Shown in pieces: positions 23,341 to 33,192 of a stretch of DNA of 64,000 nucleotides. The stretch's first letter is position 1; every line of letters starts with the position of its first letter. Below the pieces are notes generated by a model that was not told the DNA's origin, searched no databases, and worked only from the letters and a program-made list of their open reading frames with translations. The DNA lies in NCBI GenBank assembly GCA_963575745.1, contig CAUYUJ010018303.1, forward strand, positions 111,562-175,561, written 5' to 3'. This stretch comes from Prorocentrum cordatum (lineage: Eukaryota > Sar > Dinophyceae > Prorocentrales > Prorocentraceae). Both the position numbers and the translations under genes were made by a program.

Positions 23341-23430
23341 AATCAGACGGGCGGGCCAACTGGGCGGACCCTAACGGGCGGGTCGGGCGGGCGGGCCCAG
23401 ACGGCCGGGTCGAGCGGGCGCGTCGCTGAA
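23341..23430. repeat. GGGC/CGGGT-rich short repeat
   Basis: Imperfect GGGCGGG and CGGGTCG motifs over about 90 bases. They separate unassigned sequence from the next block. Confidence 0.5.
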
Positions 23431-23717
23431 GCGTCAGGCCCGCATGAATCGCAAGTCTGGCCAGTGCGATAACACGATTCCCAAGTAAATCGTGAGGGAG
23501 TCCAAAGCAAGACTGTTATTGAAGAGTATCGAGGGCGCGGCGTCTCCAACAATTGCGTCTCCATCAATTGCTGGGAAGTCCCACGCGCGAGCGCGACTCT
23601 TTGATAAAATGCTATGGTATTCCCGCGCGAGAGCACGATGTTGAACCAACTGTAAGGAGGTATCACGTGGGAGCCATGGTTATTGTAGTTCGGGGCCAAC
23701 AACGCAGTCTCTGTAGC

Positions 23718-23827
23718 TAAGGGGCAAACAACGCAGTCCAAGCCCCAATACGTCCCGTTGTTTTTTTTGTTCTAAGGGGCAAACAACGCAGTCCAAGCCC
23801 CAATACGTCCCGTTGTTTTTTTTGTTC
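23718..23827. repeat. Perfect 55-bp tandem duplication
   Basis: 23718-23772 and 23773-23827 are identical (TAAGGGGCAAACAACGCAG... TTGTTC). A partial third copy (GGGGCCAACAACGCAGTCT) lies just upstream near 23691. Poly-C and poly-A runs follow at 23828-23864. Confidence 0.9.
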
Positions 23828-23977
23828 TACCCCCCCCCCTCCCCCCCCCCAAAAAAAAAAAAACGCTGCGGGCCTCGGAAAGGGACACTTCATTTGAAAA
23901 ATCATATGCTCCGGAGGGGGGGGGCTCACACATAATTGTTTTTCAGAAATGGCATCTCCAACTCTAGTTCAAGGGCT

Positions 23978-24240
23978 GTTCGCTTTCAGTTGCTCGCATG
24001 TCATGCAACGTGTAGATCCTAATCCGCCGACACATTCCCAGATCAACAGCAATAGTTATGCTTAGACCGTTCGCTCTCAAATGCTCGCATGTAATGCAAT
24101 GTGTATCTTCCAAACCATCGATGCCTGCCCTTTCCATTTCTTGATCAAAACACCTGCAGAAGGTAATTCCTTTCCTGCAACATGTCATTGCCGCAGCCCT
24201 TTGAAACAGGATTAATAAAATAATGGGAAAGGGAGAGGGC
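23978..24240. repeat. 91-bp tandem pair within a duplicated block
   Basis: GTTCGCTTTCAGTTGCTCGC at 23978 recurs as GTTCGCTCTCAAATGCTCGC at 24069, a period of 91. The part from about 24075 on also matches 23095-23260. Confidence 0.6.
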
Positions 24241-25370
24241 GCGGATGAAGGGCGTGGAGAAGGGGGGAAAGAAAGAAAGGGGCAAGAGGAACGAAGGAGA
24301 AGATGGAAAACGAGAGGAATTAGTTAGAAGGAGTAACCAGAGAAAATGGCAAAGAAGTCTCAGGCGAGAGCGCGCTTCCTCCGAAAATGATGACGACGGC
24401 CGAGCGAGAGCACGATTCCAGAACCCGAAAGAGCAATTTCCCTATGATTCGTGAGGGCGTCTCAAGCAAGAGCGCGAATCCAGGACAAAATGCAGAACCG
24501 CAGATTCAGCCCAGGGGCAAGCTGACACTCAAGCCTGCAAGAGAAAAGCTCACTGCCGAGGTCTCCGACCGAGGCATCAGACGTTGGCTTACTATCTACC
24601 CAGCCGAATGCCACCATCTCTGCGAGCAGTGTGATCTGGAAGCCTTTGGGAGGGAAGGTGGTACCGGGAGGGAGGGACGCAGGAGATAGGGAAATAATAC
24701 TTCATCTTGTGGGGGGGAAGAAGATGAGGAGGGGTGTGGCGGGGCAGGACGGGGGACGAGAGGAGACTGAGCTGGACGGGACGAGGTATCTGCTGCCACA
24801 ATTCCGCCCCTCCGTCGATGTTGTGCTCAAGCTGCAGCAACATCTCCATCGCCGACTCATCCGCGAAATTCGCGAACGCGAATCCCTCCCCTCCACCTCC
24901 TCACGCGGCACTGCCCCCTCGGAGGCCCGCTCCCCTTCCACTGCGCTGGCAAGGCGGCACACCGATGCACATAACAGCCCAGCATAGGAGTAAGAAGCAT
25001 CCTACGAGACACCAGGCCCTGACCTGCGCACTTCGCATGGAATGGCCCGCAGGTGGCTCCGTTTGCCGAGGGGGTCCATCCGGCAACGCCTCGAAATGAA
25101 TACATATTCTTTGTCACCCTCAAAAGAAAGGACGTCGTGTAGCTGAGCCACTCGACAGAGTGCGGAGCAGATTAGGGCCCCCAGCTGGGCTCCCGAGGAC
25201 GGGGTCCCACCCCGCCCCACCCCTCGACAACGGGGCGCCGCCCTATGGCGTGGGTCAGCCCGCCCCGCCCAGCGGGCGCGGCGGCCAAGGAGGCAGAAAG
25301 TGATGCCACCTGCTGTCACTTCACCCCTGTCCAAGTCATACCCTGCAGCAGTGCTTTGCTGAGCAGAAGA
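24241..25370. other. Unassigned sequence
   Basis: About 1.1 kb. It holds the degenerate GAGAGCACGATTCC units (24350-24500) and several open frames of 60-150 codons without recognisable domains. Confidence 0.4.
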
Positions 25371-25560
25371 CTGTACAGCGGAGGCCCATGCCAGGAAACA
25401 CGCTGCTTGCCTCCGGGGTGCCTTGGGATTCTTGGATTTCGATGGTTTTGCGAAGGAACGCATGACGTCCCCAAACCAAAAATCATTGGACGTCCTGGGA
25501 TCTCAGGGTTGGGTTTCTTGTGGAAGGTCTCTTGTGGACTGGCATCCTCTGTATACAGTT
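25371..25560 (+). repeat. Dispersed repeat, partner of 8690-8880
   Basis: A plus-strand copy with GGCCCATGCCAGGAAACACG, TTCGATGGTTTTGCG and CCAAAAATCATTGGACGTCC. It matches the minus strand of 8690-8880 with frequent substitutions and few gaps. Confidence 0.6.
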
Positions 25561-26240
25561 CTCCAAGGTTTGCGAAGCATGGAGGGGTCCACCACGGACT
25601 GCGGGGACAAAAGGGCGCGACGGGCAACAGACCAGAGGAAGCCAAATCGAGAGCTGGGGCAGCAGCCCTCGTCACAAAAAAGCCACGCCAGAGCCACCGA
25701 ATCGCCAGTCGGGACACCACACCCGCACACGAAGGGGCCACTGGACCACAAAGCCCAGGATCCTGTAGGACACATGCCACCGAGTCAGCGGTCGGAACAC
25801 AATGCGGCCACGAACGCACCACAGGCCACGAACCACGGGCGACCGAACCAGGTGCCGGAGCGCAAAGAGCCGTGGGCGACCGGATCCTCACACGAGGGGG
25901 CCACGGGCTGCAGACCATGGGCTCTGTGGAATCGAGGGCAAGGCAATGCCCAAAGCTCGAAGAAAGGACTAACGCTCAGCGAATCGGGTTTCGTACCACC
26001 GCCCAAAAACACGCCAGGACCACCAGGGACACAAAGGGCCCACGCGAGGAGGACACAATGAGGACGCTCCCTGTAGACGGCCCTCTCCAGCACCTTTGAA
26101 CTTCCGAGCACCACAAGCCAGCTCAACGCCCCTAGCACCCTCCAACAACTTAGCGAAACGAGTGGACACAAAGATCCTTCCAACGCCAGCCAAGTACCTC
26201 CTTCCCAGTGCCTCGCACGCCCTAGCAGGAGGAGGAGGAG
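25561..26240. other. Unassigned sequence downstream of the RRM exon
   Basis: Frames are open on both strands. I looked for the missing second half of the RRM (a GFGFV-type motif) on the minus strand and did not find it. Confidence 0.4.
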
Positions 26241-26251
26241 CCCCGCCCCAC

Positions 26252-26362
26252 CCGACTGCGGCCAGTCCTGCCGTCTTTCATGATGTAGCAGTCCACGAAC
26301 GGGTCGTACTGCTGAAAGTAAGCGTTCAGGGACTCTCTGCTCGAATTCTGCGACAGCCCCCC
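26252..26362 (-). CDS. Probable exon encoding half of an RRM domain
   Basis: The minus strand reads GGLSQNSSRESLNAYFQQYD, then FVDCYIMKDGRTGRSR. This is the typical first half of an RNA-recognition motif of the hnRNP A/B or Musashi type: the end of RNP2, helix 1, strand 2, and the residues just before RNP1. On the 5' side lie a pyrimidine-rich stretch and GCCGCAG before GGGGG, a plausible 3' splice site. On the 3' side CGG is followed by GTGGGG, a plausible donor, and the frame then runs into a TAG. Neither neighbouring exon was found, so it may be one exon of an intron-rich gene or a broken copy. Confidence 0.6.
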
Positions 26363-26589
26363 TGCGGCGCCACAGGTGCACAAGGAGAACTGAAGGCGGG
26401 GAACATGAGAAGGACGAGGTAGGGGCAGGACCAGTGTTAATTCAAGACGCACAAACGCTGTAGAGCAAACATGAGTGTTGGGCTGTAGCAACGTGGGTGT
26501 TGCGCTGTAGCATGTCTAGACCGTGCCAGGGCACCAAGTCGTGGGACTTTAACCATACGAAGACTTCCAATTGTTGAAGATGTTCCAAA

Positions 26590-27000
26590 CGAACGTGCGC
26601 GGCGCGGAAGAGAGAGCCACCTATTCAAAACCACATGTGCTCGGTCCTGGAAACAACTGAAAACTGTCGCGACGAATGTGCGCGGCGCTACAGCGACAAC
26701 CACATTCTGAAAACGAACCGCCCTCCATATTCGAAACGATTGCCAACTGTTGAAACGAATAGGCACGATGTTGTGGCGAGAGCCACATTTTGAAAACCAC
26801 GTGTGCCCCATCCTGTAAGTGTCGCAAACGTCGCAAACGTTTGAAATGAAGGCGCGCGCCGCTAGAGCGAGAGCCACATTTTGAATTGCACACAACTTCC
26901 ATGCGTAAGATTGTCACGAATTACGCATATCAGGGTCGTAAAAAGGTGAGGAATTATTAGGCGAAACGCGTGGCCCGCCCTACCGGCACGTCTGCGGATG
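26590..27000 (-). repeat. Composite dispersed unit, copy 3 (inverted, partial)
   Basis: The head lies at about 26936-27000 on minus (GCGTTTCGCCTAAT, TCCTCACC). It is followed downstream by four 83-bp-type monomers, whose GTGGCTCTCGC equivalents appear on plus as AGCCAC or AACCAC at 26615, 26698, 26781 and 26872. Spacings are 83, 83 and 91. A GGA tract (27010-27060) abuts the head, mirroring the TCC bracket of the plus-strand copies. Confidence 0.7.
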
Positions 27001-27065
27001 CGACAGCGAGGAGTTGAGGAAGAGGAGGAGGAGAAGGAGGAGGAGGAGGAGGAGGAGGAAGCGGC
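27001..27065. repeat. (GGA)n tract
   Basis: A short GGA array that brackets the inverted composite unit. Confidence 0.8.
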
Positions 27066-27074
27066 GGCGGAAGG

Positions 27075-28845
27075 GGGTGGTGCAGCTGATCGTGGTGGTG
27101 CTGCTGCTAGTCGCAGTCGTGGTGGTGCAGGTCGCAGTCGTGGTGGTGCTGAAGGTCGCAGTCGTGGTGGTGCTGGTTGCGCTGGTGGTGCTGGTGGTGC
27201 TGCTGGTCGTGGTGGTGGTGCTGCTGCTCGTCGCAGTCGTGGTGGTGCTGCTGCTGGTTGCAGTCGTGGTGTTGCTGGTCGTGGTCGTGGTGCTGCCGAT
27301 CGTGGTCGTGGTGGCACTGCGGGTCGCACTTGCGGTGGTGGTGCTGGTGATGGTTCTGCTGCTGGTCGCAGTCGTGGCGCTGCTCGTCGCAGCCGTGGTG
27401 CTGTTGGTCGCAGTCGTGTTGGTGCTGCTGGTCGCGGTCGTGGTGGTGATGCTGCTGGTCGTGGTGGCGGTGCTGCTGGTCGTGGTCGTGGTGCTGCTGC
27501 TGGTCGCAGTCGTGGTTGTGCTGCTGCAGGTCGCAGTCGTGGTGCTGCTGGTCGTGGTGGTGCTGGTTGAGCTGGTGGTGCTGGTTGTGCTGTTGGTCGT
27601 GGTGGTGGTGCTGCTGGTCGCAGTCGTGGCGGTGCTGCTGCTGGTCGTAGTCGTGGCGCTGCTTGTCGCGGTCCTGGGGCTGCTGGTCGCAGTCGTGGTG
27701 GTGCCGCTGGTCGCCGTCGTGGTGGTGGTGCTGCTGGTCGTGGTGGTGCTGCTGCTGGTCGCAGTCGTGGTGCTGCTGGTCGTAGTCGTGATGGTGCTGC
27801 TGGTCGCCGTCGTGGTAGTGCTGGTCGTGGTGGTGGTGATGGTCGTAATGGTGCTGCTGGTCGCACTCTCGGTGCTGCTGCTCCCGGTTGCGGTCGTGGT
27901 GCTGCTGGTCGCAGTCGTGGTGCTGCTGGTCGTGGCCGTGGTCGTGGTGCTGCTGCTAGTCGGCAATCGTGGTGGTGCTGCTGCTGGTCGCAGTCGCGGT
28001 GCTGCTGGTCGCAAACATGGCGCTGCTGGTCGCAGTCGTGGCGCTGCTGGTCGCAGTCGTGGCGCTGCTGGTCGCAGTCGCGGCGCTGCTGGTCGCAGTC
28101 GTGGTGGTGCTGCTGGTCGCCGTCGTGGTGGTGGTGCTGCTGGTCGTGGTGGTGGTGCTGCTACTGATCGCCGTCGTGGTGCTGCTGGTCGCAGTCGCGG
28201 CGGTGCTGCTGGTCGCCGTCGTGGTAGCGCGGGCTGGTCGTGGCGCTGCTGGTCGTGGTGGTGCTGCTGGTCGTAGTCTCGCTGCTGCTGCTCCCGGTTG
28301 CGGTCGTGGTGCTGCTGGTCGCAATCGTGGTGTTGCTGGTCGTGGTCGTGGTCGTGGTGGTGCTGCGGGTCGCAGTCGTTATGGTGCTGCTGCTGGACGC
28401 AGTCGTGGTTGTGCCGCTGCTGGTCGCAGTCATGGCGCTGCTGGTCGCAGTCGCGGCGCTGCTGGTCGCAATCGTGGAGCTGCTGGTCGCCGTCGTGGTG
28501 TTGCTGGTGGTCGCGGTCGTGGTGGTTGCGCTGCTGGTCGTGGTGGTGCTGCTGCTAGTCGCAGTCGTGGCGGTGCTAGTCGTAGTCGAGGTGTTGCTGC
28601 TGGTCGCCGTCGTGGTGGTGCTGGTGGTGCAGCTGGTCGCGGTCGTGGTGGTGGTGCTGCTGGTCGTAGTCGTGGTGGTGCTGCCGCTGGTCGTGGTCGT
28701 GGTGCTGCTGGTCGTGGTCGTGGTGGCGCTGCGGGTCGCAGTCGTGGTGGTGGTGCTGTTGTTGGTTCTGCTGCTGGTCGCGTTCGTGGCGTTGGTGCTG
28801 CTGGTCGCCGTTGTGGTGATGGTAGTGCTGGCCTTCGCGCGGTGC
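27075..28845 (+). repeat. 1.8-kb GC-rich minisatellite of GGT, GCT and CGT triplets
   Basis: Phrases such as GTGGTGCTGCTGGTCGCAGT recur about every 18-27 bases without a strict period. All frames stay open for hundreds of codons: Val/Leu-rich or Arg-Gly-Gly/Ala-rich on plus, Thr/Ser-rich or Pro/Arg/Ala-rich on minus. An RGG-like product is conceivable in one frame, but the equal openness of the other frames argues for a repeat. Confidence 0.8.
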
Positions 28846-28921
28846 CCGTCGTCGTGTCGGGGGTACTCCCGGCACTCGTCGAAGCCCCCCGGGGCGGCCG
28901 TGCTGGCAAGCGGCTCGCGGG

Positions 28922-29975
28922 TGGGCCGGCGGAGTCTGCGAGCAGCACTTTGGCCAGGTCTGGGTCGTCCTCCCCGACGGCCCCCCCTAAGGCTAAGCAG
29001 CCGTCGCGCGTGAGGGTGGAAATGAGCGCGCCCGGGGCCGCGAGGCTTAGGAACCCCCACCAGCGCTTTCTACTTGGCAAGCAAGCGTACCAGCTGGAGA
29101 GAATCGCGGCCCCATCTGCCTCCGACTTCGCAGGAGAGGACGAGGAGGCGGCCTGATTGGCCGGTCGTGGGTTCGTGGTACCTGCGTCGTTTGCGCTGCC
29201 CGGCCACGAGTAGCGCGGCTCCGTCGGCGTCGACGGTGCGCGGCCAGTGCAAGCCGTCCCTGCAGAGGGGGGAGCACCAGGGTGCTGTCGCTGCAGCACA
29301 ACGGGATGCCGTTCGTCTGCGGCCCAGCGGGTTGTGGACAATGGCGTTAGTGTCCCGAAGCAGCTGTTGGGGGGACAACACTCTCTCCTGCTTCCCTGGC
29401 GACCCTCGCCCAAGCTCGTTCGAGTGGTTTTGCGCGTCTGGCGAGAAGCCCTGTGCGTGGGCACGCAGCTAGGTGGCCCCCTAGCAGGTCCAGCCCGGCC
29501 CGGCAGCCTGGGCGGCCGGCAGCCCCGCACGTGTGCGGGAGGAGCAGCAGCAGGAGTCTGAGGCGCCGGCGCCAGGCTGCCAGGAACCGCGCGGGCTTAA
29601 ACTCGTGTTCCTCGGTGGTGGGAAGGGCGAAAAGCAAGTAGGCGGCCCTCGGTGCTGAGGCTGACCTTAGCATGGCCTGGTTGGCCCTGGTGAGGCGCTG
29701 GGCATGACCACGTTGTCCCTGCAGTGGGTGCTGCGTGGGGGACAAGCGTGGAACTGCCAGCCGTGCCGTCTTTCTCCTGGCTTGGCGGCCTCCGAGCGCG
29801 GTGCCGAGCGCGGCGGCGCTTCTGGGCGCCGCCCATGGAGCATGTTGGTCCAGGAGGGTATCCGGGAGCCTTCGGTTTCGAGCAGCTGTGCGGCCGCGGT
29901 GGCTGCGGCAAGGTTGCCCCCACGGCCGGGCCTGGCGCCGTCGAGGAGGTCCCTGCTCGCTGCAGCTCGGCATTT
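28922..29975 (-). pseudogene. Reverse transcriptase family A, C-terminal remnant
   Basis: Several minus-strand frames together follow the C-terminal half of a reverse-transcriptase protein family that I know from dinoflagellates. In order: RHGWQFHACPP (near 29765), ANQAMLRSASAPRAAYL, FLAAWRRRLRL, HTCGAAGRPGC...GGHLAACPRTGLLARRAK (a C/H zinc motif near 29530-29440), SPLCRDGLHWP...DGAAL, RLLVLSCEVGGRW, and SRKRWWGFLSLAAPGALI (near 29100). At least three frame changes break it. The zinc motif followed by a nuclease-like region recalls restriction-like endonucleases of early-branching non-LTR elements, but this is inference. Confidence 0.7.
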
Positions 29976-30539
29976 CGCCACCAGCGCCTCGAGGCTCAGT
30001 CATCGCTCAGCATGCGCTGCTCTTTGCTGCGCGATGTTAAGCTCCAGGTTGTACGCCCCGCACTGAAGGCGTACGACCTAGTAGCTTTCCGGCTAACGGC
30101 CAACGCTCGCCTACCCGCGCTTCGCCTGGCGTTCTCGACCCTCGTCCCCGCGCCGCAACTGCTTCCAGTTGACGCGCTCCGTCTTGATTTTGGCCCGCCT
30201 ATGTGGCGCGAGTATCGCATGTGGGCCGTGGCACGCATGTCTGGGGCATGGCCCCTACCAGTTCTCGGTGCGCCGTCGCCCCCAGTTGTCTTAGACCGTT
30301 GTGCGGCGCGCGACGCGGTGGAGGTTGACATTGGTCCTGCTCTGCGCAGTTGCCCCGCGCAGGCTGCGCGGCGCGCAGATTTGGAGGCCCGCGCCCCCCT
30401 CCTGTCGCTGTCTAACGTTAGCGTGTACATGTACCAGCTCTTCCGAGACGGGCCCCCAGCCTGCCCAGAGATGACATCATATTCTGTCCTCCGTGACTCG
30501 ATTGGCCCGCAACTGTTTAGCCGCGCCGCCGGGACGTGA
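29976..30539 (+). pseudogene. Reverse transcriptase family B, C-terminal remnant (plus strand)
   Basis: A plus-strand frame reads AQSSLSMRCSLLRDVKL, ALRLDFGPPMWREYRMW, VARMSGAWPLPVLGAPSPP, LDRCAARDAVEVDIGPALRSC and MYQLFRDGPPACP. The order and spacing match the minus-strand remnant at 32530-33120, so both derive from one retroelement family. The cysteine motif is damaged here (RCAARD for CxxC). The homology starts next to the family A remnant, which suggests a 5'-truncated insertion. I see no tail. Confidence 0.65.
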
Positions 30540-31225
30540 ATCGGCTCTGGCTGGTTTCTCCAGCCGTACGGACGCGGAAGGACCGGGGCATCCGAGGGGC
30601 CCGGTGCAGCCGCGCGGCACCGTGCGTCTGAGGCGTCGGCCCATCTTCCATCGGCCAGCCTGCCCTGCAGGCCCCCTGGCCTTCCCCCGGGCAAATCGTC
30701 ACCTGCGCTCGGGGTGCTTTTTTTTTTTCTGCCGTGGTGCAGTCTGGCGGGCGTCCTGTTGGCCTTGCGGGTGGCGCGCCAAAAAACTCCCCCCGGTTTT
30801 TGTGTCCCGGGCGCCCCCCTGGGCAGAAACTGGGACCGGCTTCTCTCCGGCGCGCTTTTCCCATTGCCTCGCCAACTCCCCCGAACCTGAAGCTCTGCTG
30901 CTGTCCGTCCCTGCGCAGTAGACTGCGGCGGAGGGGGGGGAGGGGGGAGCGCACGCTCTGTCGTCGAGCACTTTCTCTCGAGGTGCTGGTCAGGCAGGGG
31001 TCGCACCGGCCGTTTGGCCAGAGCGCCGTTGCTTGCGTTGGCGCCTGGGCTGACCCACGACGAGGGTGAAAGACCCTACCCCAGACGGGGCCAGCCCCGT
31101 GGCCTGTACCTCGAGCTTGCAGGAGCGGCTGCGACCTGAGGGGGCCGCGCGCCGGTGGGCGCCGGGGTGGCGCGCGCGCGGCTGAGCGGCGCTCCGGAAG
31201 CCGCCACAATGGTATAGAATGGAAT
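30540..31225. other. Unassigned GC-rich sequence
   Basis: About 690 bases that may include the 3' end of the family B insertion. No domain, tail or tandem signal is clear. Confidence 0.35.
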
Positions 31226-31440
31226 TAAAAACGTGTGGACCACACTGCGCTGCCTTCTCGGGAAGCCCGACTGTCGCAAGTCGAGGAGCGACATGCGCGC
31301 GCACTGGCAGCAAAATGCCTGGACAACACAGAGGACTCGGGCTCCAAAGCGCCGCGCGCACGTCCCCAGCGGCCTACTGGGGCGCGTGGGCAGACGCCCT
31401 TCGCATGCTCCACCAACGGCCCCCTGTCGGCGGGCGTCCA
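31226..31440 (+). pseudogene. Reverse transcriptase family A fragment (plus strand)
   Basis: The plus strand reads VWTTLRCLLGKPDCRKSR and, after a frame change, GLGLQSAARTSPAAYWGAW, ADALRMLHQRPP. The second phrase matches the region that follows the RT palm in the family A proteins. The rest of that copy is missing or unreadable. Opposite orientation to the other family A pieces shows that this block has been rearranged. Confidence 0.6.
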
Positions 31441-32529
31441 CATCTGGGATGGGCGTTGCGAGATCGGCCACGTGGGCTACCACCACGCTCGCCCAGGTGG
31501 CGCAAGAGAGGCGGCGCGCTAACTGAAGCATGTCGTCGTCGTCGTCGTCGTCGTCGTGGCCTCCCGCGTATTCTGCGATTTCCTCCTGGCAGCAGTGTTC
31601 GAACCAGGTGGTTGGCCAGCGGGCAGGCGCAGGAGGAGGACGAGGAGCCATCATTTTATTTCATGCCCTACCGCTTGCGGCGACGCCCGGCCAGACGCCC
31701 ATGCCGGCGACCGCGAGCGCGTCGCGCCATGCCGTCAGCCCGCGCGGCGGCCCACTCGGCACTCACCTGGACGCTGCGGGCAGTAGAGAGAGCCGCTGGG
31801 TGGCCCCGGTTTGGTAGAGGTCTTCCACTCCCCATCGTTGGCCCCCCAAGGAGTGCGAGGGCTCGCCAGCTCAGGCCGCCCATGGGCACCTGTCGCGTCA
31901 GGGGCATCCATGCGTCGCCCCGGGGCGTGCCCAGCCACGCCAGAGCAGGCATCACGGAGAGAAAGCTAACAGAAGCAGCGAACGGCTGAGCTCCATACCC
32001 TCCAAGGCATGCGGGGACCACCTTGCCCAGACACGGCGAGCGTACAGGCCCCAGGCCTGGTAAACAACCGAGGGGCGAGACGGCAGCGCGCACCCTATGG
32101 GGGGGCGAGGCCAGACAACAGGGAGAGCGGGAGCAACAATAAGAGGCAAAGCGCGCGCTGACACATGGCGTGGGGAGCGGACGAGGCGCGCAGCTGGCGG
32201 CAGCAACCGGACGGCTGTCCGCTCGCAGCGGCCTCGTGCTAGCGGGGCCCGCGCGGATGTCTCCACTGCCACGCACAGCGCCACCCCCTGGGTAACGACC
32301 GGAAGCCCTGCCCACCCACTGGATCATGCCTAGGTGCGGCGAACGCCCCTGCCGCCCCAGGGCGTGCGAAGCGGAGGGGGAGGGGAAAGGCCGAGTGCGG
32401 AAGCAGGGCTGCCCACCCAAACTGTGAGTAGATGCGGCGCATACCCTTTGCACCCCAGAGGCATAGCGAGGGCAAGGCTGGCGAGAGCAAAGAGAGGTCG
32501 GCAGAGCGGCAGCAAATAGAAGAAAGAAC
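31441..32529. other. Unassigned; contains a short GTC run
   Basis: 31531-31558 is a GTC microsatellite. The rest is GC-rich with degenerate open frames on both strands and is probably further retroelement debris. I cannot place it. Confidence 0.35.
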
Positions 32530-33120
32530 GCCAGCCACATGCGCCCACCCAGCTGATCCCCAGTGCGCCCTGCAAATCGCTAAAGCAACCTGGCAAATTT
32601 GCGCCACGCGCGTCTCCTCAGGCACCCCTTCTCTGAACAGCTGGAACAAGGCGAGGGCGCGGACAGAGGAGGCAGGAAGAGCAGTCGTTGGCCACGACAC
32701 TGCCCGGAAACCAGCCACGGTGGGACACTGGAAGAGGGCGCGAGACACGTCAACATCGTCAGCCCCGCAGGAAGCACACCGCGCCAAGCGTTGGGGTAGG
32801 ATCGGAGCACCACGCACCGGGCAGGGCCAACGCCCAGACAGACGCACAACAGCCTGCAGCCGCACCATTTACCACGTGGGCGGGACAAAATCCAAGTGTA
32901 GGAATTCCACGGAGCACTGGGCAGGGGAAGACTGCAGTCCAGAAAAAGCGCGTTCAACCACTGGCAGAACCGCTGGCGCCGCCTACTGGGAACCCCGCCA
33001 AGTCAGCCCCCACCATGGCGGGTCGAACAAAACGAAGTTCATAGTGCCGCAGAGCTGTCCTACGCACCCCTGGGTCCGCCTGCACAGACTCTGGCGGGCA
33101 TACACCAAAGAGTGGGCATT
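32530..33120 (-). pseudogene. Reverse transcriptase family B, C-terminal remnant (minus strand)
   Basis: Minus-strand frames read FLHLDFVPPTW, then VVRLSGRWPCPVRGAP, LARCASCGADDVDVSRALFQC and LFQLFREGVPEETRV. They align phrase by phrase with the plus-strand copy at 29976-30539. Here the zinc motif CxxC...(H/R)ALxxC is better preserved. A TAG and a frame change interrupt it. It directly follows the truncated family A piece at 33193, so it looks like a 5'-truncated insertion or recombination product. Confidence 0.65.
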
Positions 33121-33192
33121 CAGTGGCCCGCAGGAGGGGTGGAGAGAAAGCCGCAAGGTGCGAGCACACACTCCTTGCCCAGGTGCTGACTG

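Noticed and set aside
26862-28324. Pro/Arg/Ala and Ser/Thr frames on minus across the GGT/GCT minisatellite
   Set aside because: They are compositional; the plus strand is equally open.
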